In this document: one piece after another, positions 9,541-17,969 of the stretch
Numbering within the stretch: position 1 is the first letter of the stretch
Layout: each line of letters opens with the position of its first letter
Assembly (NCBI GenBank): GCA_033557675.1
Contig: JAWQRM010000640.1
Location: forward strand, 1 to 20,782
DNA: 20,782 nucleotides
Source of the DNA: Coptodactyla brooksi
Taxonomy: Eukaryota; Arthropoda; Insecta; Coleoptera; Scarabaeidae
Reading direction: 5' to 3'
Notes under the pieces: generated by a model
What the model saw: only the letters and a program-made list of their open reading frames with translations
Told to the model about the DNA's origin: nothing
Database searches by the model: none
Position numbers and translations under genes: made by a program

Positions 9541-9589
9541 TTAAAAAAATAGTTTATTGGCGAGGGAGAAATATTAAGTTTACGTCGCT

Positions 9590-9628
9590 TTAACGTCAAA
9601 GTGACAGCTAATGTCACTTTGACGTTAA
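9590..9628. repeat. Perfect 17-bp inverted repeat upstream of the NIPA gene
   Basis: Arms TTAACGTCAAAGTGACA and TGTCACTTTGACGTTAA flank GCTAA, with no mismatch. The centre of the repeat is about 390 bp upstream of the ATG. It could be a hairpin or dyad regulatory site, or the tip of a foldback element. Confidence 0.7.
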
Positions 9629-9639
9629 TGTCGCTGTCA

Positions 9640-10000
9640 AGAGCAGTTTTTTTGGTTATGTTTTAACTAACAATTAAAAACGTACTTTAAATGCGAATTC
9701 AAAATAAAAGCGTTCATTATTAAAAAAAGCACTTTATTGTTAATAAACAAGAGTAAAATGATTTTAAACTGTCCATTTCTAGTGACAGTTCAAAACACGA
9801 AGTTTGACATTTAGAAAACCTCAGCACTAAAAGTCAATTTAATCAGATAGTTAATTAGTTTTACGATGATTCGGCTTATCTTATCACCAGTTATTTAAGA
9901 ATCTCGCGGAATATTTAGCTGATGATTCAACAGATCTGTCAACGAGTTTAAAAGTACAAAAAAACAGAAATATAACCTAAAATTATCGTGTTAACCAAGA
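9640..10000 (+). promoter_or_regulatory. Presumed promoter and 5' UTR region of the NIPA gene
   Basis: This is the non-coding stretch directly upstream of the ATG. No TATA box at a convincing distance was seen. Start context is AAGAATGG, with A at -3 and G at +4, a good animal start context. Initiator-like TCAG occurs near 9810 and 9843, but I cannot choose a start site. Confidence 0.3.
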
Positions 10001-10223
10001 ATGGAAACTAGCACTTTGAAGGAGCTAAAATCGACTCCTTACTCTCCGAGAGATTTCTACATCGGTCTGGGTCTGGCTGTATCATCCACGATTTTCATCG
10101 GAACCAGTTTTATAGTGAAGAAATTGGCTTTGATCCGTTTGGCAAGGTACGGTACGATCCGGGCCGGATTGGGGGGCTTCGGTTACCTCAAGGAATGGGT
10201 GTGGTGGTTGGGATTTCTTATGA
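10001..10223 (+). CDS. NIPA-family magnesium transporter, exon 1
   Basis: This exon gives residues 1-74 plus one base. ATG at 10001 is followed by a polar start, then FYIGLGLAVSSTIFIGTSF (first membrane segment, about residues 20-40) and VKKLALIRLARYG...GGFGYLKEWVWWLGF, the signature loop and start of the second membrane segment in NIPA proteins. Family members move Mg2+ and related divalent cations at the plasma membrane and early endosomes. In Drosophila the relative spichthyin acts at endosomes on BMP-receptor traffic. The donor is ATGA|gtaagc. Reading through the 54-base intron would add a few residues and then stop at 10261, so splicing is required. The insect-type KKLALIRL replaces the KKKGL seen in vertebrate NIPA2, as I recall it. 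Confidence 0.93.
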
Positions 10224-10277
10224 GTAAGCGTTTGTCATTTCCAGCCGCGTTTGGTCGCTAATACAATTTTATTTTAG

Positions 10278-10420
10278 TGGGCGTCGGAGAATTAGCCAAT
10301 TTTGCAGCGTACGCGTTTGCGCCTGCCTCTCTGGTGACGCCGTTGGGAGCGTTGAGCGTTTTAGTGTCGGCGATACTGGCCTCGAAGTATCTAAACGAAA
10401 AATTAAATTTTCTGGGGAAA
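10278..10420 (+). CDS. NIPA-family magnesium transporter, exon 2
   Basis: The acceptor is atttTAG at 10275-10277, and the donor GGGGAAA|gtaagt at 10420 is a strong consensus. With the base from exon 1 it reads MGVGELANFAAYAFAPASL, then VTPLGALSVLVSAILASKYL and NEKLNFLGK, ending in phase 0 at residue 122. The ANFAAYAFAP-A-LVTPLGALSVLVSAIL block is the most conserved part of the NIPA/DUF803 family and covers the second and third membrane segments. The first intron is only 54 bp, which is usual for an insect gene. Confidence 0.94.
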
Positions 10421-10749
10421 GTAAGTATAGCAGGTCACTTATTCAAGCGTAATTTAAAACTCTTAAATGCATAGTTTTATTGGATATTTAAAATACAATT
10501 ACAATACATAATTATTATAATCTAATTAATTTTCTATTATAATTTAATACATAAGTGCTCATGTGGTGCCTGAGAGGCCCTATCAACTTTTTAGGTGTTC
10601 TTGTTTTAATCTCGTATTTTAGTAAGGTCTAAATAAGGTATAAAAGAACCCAACTTACCTTCAGCAATCTTAATTTAGTTAAAAAATGCAATTGGAAATG
10701 AAATTGGTTAAATTATAATTTATTGGATCAATGGGATTTGCACACATTA

Positions 10750-10947
10750 TTAAGTTGTTGTCTCCTGAAAGCATTCAGTACAGAGTTGTTTGCAATGGTC
10801 AGTACAACAATTTTTATGGCATATCGAACAAATTTGCTTGGTTTGCCTTTTTCTTACTGTAGTGCACAGATAACAACGTTTTGACAAAACTGGAGGCAAA
10901 GTGGAAGCTTCTCTAGGTTGGGGCTGCACATAGTAATTCCTTTCCAA
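10750..10947 (-). pseudogene. piggyBac transposase C-terminal Cys-rich domain fragment
   Basis: The frame reads to a stop and contains SKRCYLC, then KQICSICHK, CCTDH and CKQLCTEC. The CxxC...CxxC...CxxH...CxxC order near the protein end is the cross-brace zinc finger typical of piggyBac-family transposases, which binds the transposon ends. Upstream on the same strand (to about 11000) traces such as RSITWIRL and LERNYYVQPQPRE may be the preceding linker, but stops and frameshifts break the frame and no catalytic Asp block is present. It lies antisense in the NIPA intron. It is a relic, not a working gene. Whether it belongs with the fragment at 4785 cannot be judged, since they cover different parts of the protein. 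Confidence 0.75.
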
Positions 10948-11539
10948 GCTTTTTCAGAAAAGTTTTTTTGATCATAATCGTATCCATGTTATTGATCTTA
11001 AAAATAACAAAAGCATTGATACCATAGGCATTTGTCAGATGATAAAGTATTGCTAGCAGTCATCTCCAAGTTCTTTGATATCAGTATTTTATACATATTT
11101 TATTTATATCGAAATTTCGATATTTTTTCAAAAATTTCATCATTGTTTTGTAGCAAGTGATTATCTGTTTTCTAATATCAAAATGTTACTTTGTTACCAA
11201 TTGTTACATTTAATCCAATTAATTTCCTTTTTTTTGTCAGTTGATCGTTCTCTGTGTTTTGCTGGCCATAGTACAATAGTCTTTAGACATAATAACATAT
11301 CATTAAGTCATAATGAAAGAGTGTTAGTCATATTACGGATGCCTTTAGTCTTAAGTCATCCAGTAGTTAGGGATGTTCATCTTGCAAGTGGAAATAATTA
11401 ATTAAAGAGAATAAAAATCTCTTTTCTTTGTGTGTTATTTAATCAGTATCTAAAAAAACAAATAGATTGGACACCGAAAAAACAGTAATGAAGTAACATA
11501 AACAACTTATTACTGGTTAAAATATATTATATATATGTA

Positions 11540-13048
11540 ATGAGCGGTCGTTCCAGGAAGTTAATTTGTTCATTGTGCAGACCTTCAGGTTAATTGTAGG
11601 ATTGGAATTATGTTCTTCTATATAATATTGTTCTTTAAGGTCCATAATTCTTCCCTTGTTGCATGTTTGTAAAATTTTTGCTTGGTTATAGTCAATTATG
11701 TGACCAGTGTTTAAATGGCGTGTGCATAAACTTGATGAAAGACGTGTTTTATGTTTATATATCCTTGTTTTTAATTTTCAACCTGTTTGCCCTATGTATA
11801 ATCCGTTGCAGTTTGTACATGGAATGGTGTTAATTCCACTTTTCGCCTGAATAGGTTTAGATTCTATGAAATTGCTCAACTTATTGTAGATTGTGGACTT
11901 CATAAACATTATGTTTATGAAGTAATCCTTTTTATTCTATATTTGATTTATTATAAGTGAGTTTTTTATATTTAGCTTGTGTCTGTGTTATATTTTTGTT
12001 GTTATTGAATAGAGGGTCATGATTAAGCCAAATTATAAATATATTTTATTTCGTTTTGTTTGTTAATTTTATTAAGTGAGTAATTATAACATCTATTAAG
12101 AAAATATCTGAATGCTGAAAGTTTGTATGATATGGGATGGTCGGAATCATATGGTATATATAATTTGTGGTTAAATTTAGGTATTGTTAAATTTAGAAAA
12201 TTAAGTTTGTTATCCTTTTCAATTTGTATCGTAAATTATATATTAGGTATTATGTTGTTGAGGTAACATATCCATTTAGCAATGTATTTATTAATAAAGA
12301 TCAAATTATTTATACAAAAAATCAGCTAGGTACACTTGATTATTAGAAGAATAATAATTATGTCGGGTAACATGATTTAAGATATGTGGTTAAATTTATT
12401 TTGATCTTTAACGTGTGTTAGTAAAAGATTTGTAGTGATTAGTATTGTTGTATCAATTGAAACATCGCTACAAAGGTTTACAATTTCGAAGGATAAAATG
12501 GTATAATTAGATTTAGGTAAATTTTTTATTTGTTCTATGAATTTAAGAGTTATCTGCTGTATATAAATTTTTGTGGTTAAAAGATTTAAATATATTAAGT
12601 AGTATTTTAGCAATGAAGTTAGTAGGTGAATTATAAAGAGTTGTAATGGGTCTGATAGGGACCCCTGTTTTATGTAATTTAGATTGTCCATAGGGTTCTG
12701 GAAGAAAAGTATTCATAGGTATAAAACTAAATTTTTAGAAGAAGATTGAAGTGTTACTTTAATTTCGTTGATTAAAGTGTCTAAAGGATTTTTATTAATT
12801 AGGGTATATTTGTTGTTATTCAGGAACTATAACACTTTTTCATTATAATCTGATCTATTCATAAACACAATTCCAGCTCCTTTATCTGCTTTTATATAAT
12901 CTATGTCGTTCTCTTTGAGTTTCTTCTCTATATATAACATTATTTTGAATTCACTATTAATGTTATGTTTGTTTACGTAAGTTTGTTTACGTTTTTTTTT
13001 TAATTTGTTTTTGCATAATTTTCTACATTTTTGTATAATTTTGTACAT
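11540..13048 (-). mobile_element. Degenerate Penelope-like retroelement (RT plus GIY-YIG)
   Basis: Read on the minus strand, the 5' part has IKADKGAGIVFMNRSDYNEK (about 12830-12900), a conserved N-terminal motif of Penelope reverse transcriptases. ILSFEIVNLCSDVSID (about 12455-12500) corresponds to RT motif A, with Glu where catalytic Asp is expected. NKLNFLNLTI (about 12190-12220) and YKLSAFRYFLNRC (about 12110) follow. Downstream, CTNCNGLYIGQTG (about 11780-11819) is the GIY-YIG endonuclease motif, followed by a stop in place of the usual Arg, then KLKTRIYKHK and RHLNTGH. Many stops and frame changes show it is dead. Penelope elements use the endonuclease and RT for target-primed insertion. 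The 3' limit near 11540 is approximate. Confidence 0.85.
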
Positions 13049-13094
13049 ATGTGTATGAACAGGTGATAATTAACAATTAAATGATATTCACTCA

Positions 13095-13175
13095 TACCTT
13101 AACAACATAACATCTAATATACAATTTACAATAGAAATTGAATTGAATAACAAACTTGATTTTCTAAATTTATCT
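13095..13175 (+). mobile_element. Opposite-facing Penelope RT fragment
   Basis: Bases 13095-13175 read on the plus strand as NIQFTIEIELNNKLDFLNL. They match the minus-strand sequence at about 12180-12260 of the neighbouring element closely, at roughly 85% by eye over about 80 bases. It is a short second copy in inverted orientation. Confidence 0.75.
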
Positions 13176-13366
13176 AAAGTCATGGTATGCAAATGCTAAC
13201 TGCAAGCTCATAAGGTGAATGCAGTCACTGTCGACGTTGGATCAATTCAAACAACAATGTAACACTCTTCTAAGAATATTAACTCTACAAGTTTTGTACC
13301 AGTTGTAGTTTTAAGAACTTAAAACTGTTATTTATGTAATTATAGACTGTACCTTATCTCTTATAG

Positions 13367-14044
13367 ATCGGTTGCTTATTGTGCATCCTGGGATCAACCG
13401 TAATAGTCCTACACTCCCCTAAAGAAGAAGAAGTCGGATCGTTGGATAGTTTATTAGAGAAGTTACAGGAACCTTTATTTATAGTATACGTAAATATTGT
13501 AATTATAGTTTCCTTATCTATTAGTTTTTATTTTGGACCAAAGTACGGTCACCAGTACGTTGTGATTTACGTAATTTTATGTTCCGCTATCGGTAGCTTA
13601 ACTGTGATGTCCTGCAAAGGTTTAGGACTGGCATTAAAAGGGGCAATATCGGGGAAAACTGACAATTTTAATAATTGGCTGACCTACGCCTTCTTCATAA
13701 TGGTTTTGCTATGCATTTCGATACAGATGAATTATTTAAACAAAGCTTTAGACCTTTTTAACACAAGTATAGTAACTCCGGTATATTATGTGTTTTTTAC
13801 TACTTTGGTCATCGTGGCGTCCGCTATTTTGTTTAAAGAATGGACCAAAATGAGTGCTGAAAACGTTTTAGGTAACATATGCGGATTTTTTACCATAGTT
13901 ATAGCTATATTTTTGCTGCACGCTTTTAAAGATATCGACATAAGCTTGTCGGACGTCAGAGGCTCGTTGAGACCGAAGAGCGAATTTTTGGCAAGGAATA
14001 ATAAGCATTACAACTATGAAAGTTTATTGTCACGTAGTGTTTAA
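13367..14044 (+). CDS. NIPA-family magnesium transporter, terminal exon
   Basis: The acceptor is ttatAG at 13365-13366 and the exon starts in phase 0 as IGCLLCILGSTVIVLHSPKE, matching the family's IGC..ILGSTV.V.HAPKEEE. It carries about six membrane segments, including NIVIIVSLSISFYFGP, YVVIYVILCSAIGSLTV, the CKGLGLALK loop, MNYLNKALDLFNTSIVTP, YYVFFTTLVIVASAILFKEW and GFFTIVIAIFLLHAFKD. It ends in a soluble tail, with TAA at 14042-14044. The whole protein is 347 residues, close to the roughly 350-360 usual for the family, and all conserved blocks are intact, so the gene should be functional. Its last codons are repeated in decayed form near 14460. Confidence 0.95.
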   Translation: MGCLLCILGSTVIVLHSPKEEEVGSLDSLLEKLQEPLFIVYVNIVIIVSLSISFYFGPKYGHQYVVIYVILCSAIGSLTVMSCKGLGLALKGAISGKTDNFNNWLTYAFFIMVLLCISIQMNYLNKALDLFNTSIVTPVYYVFFTTLVIVASAILFKEWTKMSAENVLGNICGFFTIVIAIFLLHAFKDIDISLSDVRGSLRPKSEFLARNNKHYNYESLLSRSV

Positions 14045-14125
14045 CATTTTTATATACTTTATACGTATAGTGAGTGTGATATTTATTTTGTATATAAAGA
14101 GCTGCTTTATTTTACACTGCGCGCT
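14000..14125 (+). repeat. NIPA 3' end, source copy of a partial duplication
   Basis: The last codons and 3' UTR (aata-cattacaact...tagtgtttaacat...tttattttgtatataaaga) reappear at 14458-14590 with an offset of 460-462 bp. Confidence 0.75.
14093..14098 (+). promoter_or_regulatory. Candidate variant poly(A) signal of the NIPA gene
   Basis: No AATAAA occurs just past the stop. TATAAA, a known weaker variant, lies about 50 bases downstream, and ttttgtatataaag is the best-conserved part of the repeated 3' end. The decayed downstream copy has the same hexamer. Confidence 0.3.
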
Positions 14126-14140
14126 TTCTGATTTGAATTA

Positions 14141-14450
14141 TACAGGGTGATTTAAAAGGTGTGGACATAACTTTAGGATTTGTTTAGTTATTTAATTTGG
14201 AGTAAAAAGTAATAACACACTTAACTAATTCTCAATTGTTACTGAAATAATGAGGAAAATTAATTTAACTAAAATATAAACTTATTACAAAAATTAAAAA
14301 GCTTTTTGGGATTCTGCAAAATTTCTTTTAAACAATCCCATAAATAAAAATCATATTGAAACCGTAAGGCTCTTCATAATTTAGAGTATGAATTGTATAA
14401 CAAATCATATCCTAAAGTTAAGTCCACTACTTTTAAATCACCTCCATATA
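14141..14450. mobile_element. MITE-like element with long terminal inverted repeats
   Basis: The left end TACAGGGTGATTTAAAAGG with gtggacataactttagga matches the reverse complement of the right end (gtggacttaactttagga, then tttaaatcacctcc) over about 45 bases with few mismatches. TA flanks both ends, as expected of Tc1/mariner-type insertion. The roughly 220-base interior has no open frame. It is non-autonomous. Confidence 0.78.
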
Positions 14451-14457
14451 TACATAG

Positions 14458-14590
14458 ACCTAATAATCATTACAACTGAAATTTTATTCTCACTTAGTGT
14501 TTAACATATTAATTTATTTTTTTATGTACAGTAAGTGTAATATTTATTTTGTATATAAAGACTTTTATGTAAAACTGTGTCTTTATTTGG
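14458..14590 (+). pseudogene. Decayed duplicate of the NIPA gene 3' end
   Basis: The segment aligns with the last 15 or so codons and 3' UTR of the transporter: taataatcattacaact, ttttattctcacttagtg, tttaacat, taagtgtaatatttatttt and gtatataaag are kept in order. Small insertions and deletions break the reading frame (a stop soon after the Asn-His-Tyr-Asn equivalent). Only the gene end is copied, with no membrane-segment code upstream. Removing the inverted-repeat element at 14141-14450 would place the two copies about 20 bases apart, so this was probably a tandem duplication of about 130 bp later split by that element. Confidence 0.72.
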
Positions 14591-15400
14591 CAAGTGTGCT
14601 CAATTTCAAATTCACAGCAATTAGCATCTGTAAATTTTAATTTTTATCAAGTCATTTCGTTAAAATCACAAAGCACATTTTTCAAAGGATCCCTTCATAC
14701 TTATCGGTTGAAATAGCAGGCAACTATTAGCAGATTAATTACAAATATGATACAATTTGTGGGGGCTCCTACTTATTTTATTGTCTGACTGGTTGAACAT
14801 TTTTAAACAATAACCTTTCATAATTGGTGGGTTGATAGACAAGGATAAATTTGCATGGCTTGTCCTCTCTCTCATAAAAATTACTTTTTTTCAAAGAACT
14901 ATGGAAGTATATTTCAGGTATTATTAGACAAGACCTTGTCAAACTTGAATTATTGCCTAAGTTGGTAACCAGGACTTATTATAACCTTTTTTGAGATGTC
15001 AAAAATATAATTGTTTTAAACTTCTGTGCTTAAAACTGTGCCTACATTAATGAATGAACCAAAGTTTGGTGAAATCATTCAGTTACATTCTGCATATCTT
15101 TGAAAACGTTTCGTGTCTGGATTAACACAAAATGTTTATAATTATTTCCGTTTAGAAAGTGCCTGGTTAAAATCTGTCATTAGTTTACTGGAAATGCGGG
15201 CTCATAAAATGAATCCTGTGTTATGTTATTCTAAGATGACAACATTAAAAGTTATAGTGGAAAAACAATGACACCAGATGACAACAAAAAGTTGAAGTTT
15301 CTTTAACACTTTTTTTTTGTTTTAAGTAACCCATAACAGCTTACGTCATACTAGACCTTACGTTTAGATTCAGACTAAATTCGTGGGTTTGGAACCTTTG
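14591..15400. other. Intergenic sequence, nothing recognised
   Basis: AT-rich DNA with no convincing open frame, repeat or RNA gene on either strand. Confidence 0.5.
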
Positions 15401-15530
15401 GTTTCATAGCAAAGTTAAGCAATTGTCAAATATCTGCACCAATTATTTACAATTAAGGTTGAGGGTTTGGAACTTTTGACTTTGTAACAAAATAAAACGA
15501 AGTCACCACTATACCAAAATTTGTAGAGAG

Positions 15531-15573
15531 AATGCTCGACGCACGTTTCGCTAACCAAATTATCATCACCTAA
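15531..15573 (-). ncRNA. Degenerate hammerhead motif on the minus strand
   Basis: The minus strand reads GGTGATGA, a shortened stem II region taatttggttagc, then GAAACGTGCGTC and GAGCATT. The first core C is G, stem II is incomplete and stem I has no partner, so this third copy is probably inactive. Confidence 0.55.
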
Positions 15574-15703
15574 TGCTTCACCAAGGCATTCACCAAGGCA
15601 TTAGCATCACCAAGGCTTCTAATAACTTGTTGTTAGTTACCATTAAGAACAATGCCATAATTACACCAAAATTTAAAAAATACGTACTCTACAGTTTTTC
15701 GTC

Positions 15704-15746
15704 GTTCCTGATGATGCTAACTTGGTTAGCGAAACGTGCGTCGAAC
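15704..15746 (+). ncRNA. Hammerhead-ribozyme-like motif, Penelope type, copy 2
   Basis: Stem I 5' strand GTTC (15704-15707) is followed by core CTGATGA (15708-15714), one extra T, and stem II GCTAAC-TTG-GTTAGC (15716-15730, six perfect pairs). Then come core GAAA (15731-15734), stem III AC/GT around GTGC, cleavage triplet GTC (15740-15742) and stem I 3' strand GAAC (15743-15746). Compared with 7698-7740, stem I changes from GCTC/GAGC to GTTC/GAAC, a compensatory change. Known Penelope hammerheads share the tiny stem III and usually work as dimers. The unpaired T after the core is the one departure. Confidence 0.7.
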
Positions 15747-15815
15747 ATCCTCTTTACAAATTTTGGCGTAGTGGTGACTTCGTTTTACTTTAGTTGACAA
15801 TTACTTAACTTTAGG

Positions 15816-16600
15816 TTCACAGTTGTGCAGAAAATAAAACAAAGGAGAGACGTGGGAAGAACTGAGCAGGGTGGTATTAAGTATACATTTCTTTTATATA
15901 TGTTTTTAGTTAACTTACCTGTCTCATCTTCTTTGCTACTTAAAGGGTCTCATCTTCTTTGCTACCTTGTATTTATGAGGAGTCTTTATTGTCTTATTGT
16001 TAATACTAATAATCTTTACAATTATCTTTACATATAATTAGTATTGGTTACTAATTATGTATAAATCTTTATATGTAATTATGATAGCAATCGTTATTAG
16101 ACTATGAAAATTAGCAGTCTACTAATTCGAAAGGCGAATAACAATATTAGTAATTTGGACAAGGTCCGAATATCGTAATCATTTGCAGTTGTGCAGATAT
16201 CGTTAAAATACAACGAACATACAACTGCGCCAAAAGTCAATATGCCCTAATTACACGAATATTACAAAATCTGGTAATATTGGAGAGTTTTGGGATATAC
16301 TGGATTTGATTTTGTTGCTTACACTGTTATTAGGTTTACCTTGTGTTAGATAATGCAATGATGTTTAAAAGAAACATCATTTGTATTTTATGAAAAATGT
16401 TTGGATAATAATAATATATCAATCATGTGTTACTTTGAATATAAATTTTAAAAAGTCTGACGTATTGATATGTAATTTTGCCACATTGCAAATCATTCAT
16501 TTGCATTCAAAACTTTTACAGTGATTAAGAAATATGTATATAAATATATCATTTCTTCATTTTAAAAGTAGTTCTATTTAAAATAAGTCCAAAGTATTAT
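15816..16600. other. Intergenic sequence with short direct and inverted repeats
   Basis: No gene is seen. gtctcatcttctttgctac is repeated directly at about 15922 and 15948, cagttgtgcag occurs at about 15821 and 16188, and a 10-bp inverted repeat (AATGATGTTT / AAACATCATT) lies at 16357-16381. The short open frame at 15825-16037 has no recognisable product. Confidence 0.5.
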
Positions 16601-16611
16601 CCAAAGAACGA

Positions 16612-17147
16612 TAAATGTGGCAACAGTGTACTTCTGGATAATTACAGTAGTACAACCTTTGCTGCACTCTGTATACATAGTACACTGCCAACCAAAAATT
16701 TAAATATTAAAACATAAAGTTAGTTAGCACAAATAATTAAGTGTTTATTGTTTTGAACGTTTCCAGATGTACTAACATTTGTATGTCACATTGTAAAATG
16801 CTGTCAAGCATATCACAGCTAAGTAGCTAATATTTTCGAATTAATATTGTGGTTGTTGACTCCTATAAACCATTCAGATCTTTTCACAAAAGTATATGGC
16901 ATTTGTTTGAATTTTAGGTTATGAGCATTGGTACACTGTTGCCACGTTGTCAGTCACATCAGGGATAGTTCATAGCTGTACACGAATATAAAGTAACATG
17001 TGAGTATTTTTCTGACATACAATTGATATAGATAACTCTCGAAAAGTTGCCTTTTAATTTATTGATCATGAAAAGCTTATTTCTTAAATAATTTGGCAGG
17101 AAATGTGGCAACAGCGTGCCTACCAACAATTATAACCTAAAATTCAA
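16612..17147. repeat. Inverted-repeat element with a third flanking arm
   Basis: At 16907-17147 the left end ttgaattttaggttat...ggtacactgttgccac is the inverse of the right end gtggcaacagcgtgcc...ataacctaaaattcaa, giving arms of about 40 bp around a 160-bp centre. A further copy of the inner arm (tgtggcaacagtgtac) lies at 16617 in the same orientation as the right arm. No coding frame is present, so this resembles a MITE. Confidence 0.6.
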
Positions 17148-17640
17148 CCTTCTTGTTAATAAAAGATCATGAAAGGTGATTATAAATAGATAAATTTATA
17201 AGTATAGGGTTATAAAGAAGTACCTTGACTTAGGTGTTACGAAAAGAAACATCAACATAAGTTTTAAGACTGTTTTTTTTAATTTTATTTCATATAAATA
17301 CATATTTCATATAAATACACATTTCCCCATACACATATCGTTATAAAATACAACAAAAGAACATTTTCAGTATAGAAAAACGTACTTACTATATATGGTA
17401 CAGCTAAAAATATTGCTAATCTTTGTTGATACTATTTACAAATAGGACGGTTTTTCTTCGATACAGCTCCAAGGGTTTCTCAAATCAGTAGCCTTGAAAA
17501 CTCTGAAAAAGGAACACTTATTTTATATATTAGAACCCAACTTTTCACAGATGTAGTTATTACTAGTTATTACTTAGTGATTAAATGGACTAAATTTCAT
17601 AATTTTTCATTAACTGGTATCGAAACTATTTAGAAATTTA
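17148..17640. other. Intergenic sequence, nothing recognised
   Basis: AT-rich. The only structure is a short tandem duplication of tttcatataaatac near 17287-17320. Confidence 0.45.
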
Positions 17641-17819
17641 AACCAATGGAGACAATAGAAAGAGTAACAGATGATACAAGAGGAACAAAAGCAGAAGTAA
17701 CTTCAGCATTTGAAAAGATAGAATTTGCAAAAAGTGATAATAATAATAATAGTAATAAGAAAATACAAATACCAGTAATAGAACAAATTAACATATATTA
17801 CAACTGCATTCCGCTTTAT

Positions 17820-17940
17820 TCCAGACATTGTTTCTTTAGGGACTTCTTGGCTTCGAAATTTGTGGTCGATAAAAGAGAAATATTGCCTGCACAGGATGTT
17901 CTCTTTCCGAATACCGTTCCGCATACAAACGTTGCGATGG
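17820..17940 (-). pseudogene. Fossil helix-turn-helix segment (DUF4817-like)
   Basis: On the minus strand the frame reads PPSQRLYAERYSEREHPVQ, then AIFLFYRP, before a stop. The pattern R.(I/L)Y.ERYP.R.HPS...F...(Y/V) is that of a small helix-turn-helix domain (DUF4817) abundant in insect genomes and linked to transposable elements. The local GC content is above the surroundings, as expected for former coding DNA. The match is short, the following residues are frame-broken, and the plus-strand open frame over the same bases (17646-17969) shows no domain. Moderate to low confidence. Confidence 0.4.
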
Positions 17941-17969
17941 TGGTTGCGGTTTTATTACATTCCTCCTAA

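Larger units (their letters stand above)
10421..13366 (+). other. 2.9 kb second intron of the NIPA gene
   Basis: The interval from gtaagt at 10421 to the AG at 13366 separates exons in matching phase. It is filled by antisense transposon relics: a piggyBac zinc-finger end (10750-10947), a decayed Penelope element (about 11540-13048) and an opposite-facing Penelope piece (13095-13175). Bases 10490-10740 are AT-rich with a GC-richer patch near 10557-10600 that I cannot identify. Confidence 0.85.
15410..15815. mobile_element. Inverted pair of Penelope-terminal segments
   Basis: The left arm (15410-15572) is the reverse complement of the right arm (15704-15815) in blocks: tgctcgacgcacgtttcgctaacc against ggttagcgaaacgtgcgtcga, aaaacgaagtcaccacta against tagtggtgacttcgtttt, and aagcaattgtcaa against ttgacaattactt. 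The left arm also has a direct repeat (gggtttggaac, at 15385 and 15463) that lengthens it. Penelope elements often end in partial inverted copies of their terminal repeat. The open frame at 15573-15797 across this region is chance. Confidence 0.65.

Noticed and set aside
11075..11401. 108-codon plus-strand open frame in the NIPA intron
   Set aside because: Hydrophobic, low-complexity, with no domain. The antisense strand is the likely former coding strand upstream of the piggyBac end.
13379..13399. Separate gene starting at an internal TTG within the last NIPA exon
   Set aside because: The frame continues upstream to a good acceptor at 13366 in phase with exon 2, and conserved family residues precede this codon.
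15101..15130. Further hammerhead core (gaaacg on the minus strand)
   Set aside because: There is no CTGATGA at the right distance and no pairing flanks. The same holds for the cacgaaac match near 4420.
15573..15797. 74-codon plus-strand open frame over the Penelope-terminal pair
   Set aside because: It spans the inverted repeat and the hammerhead motif. The product has no similarity I recognise and the DNA is explained as a terminal repeat.
17646..17969. 107-codon plus-strand open frame beginning METIERVTDD
   Set aside because: No recognisable domain. Its second half overlaps a minus-strand transposon-like fossil, the middle is an Asn repeat from AAT triplets, and there is no sign of splicing or homology.
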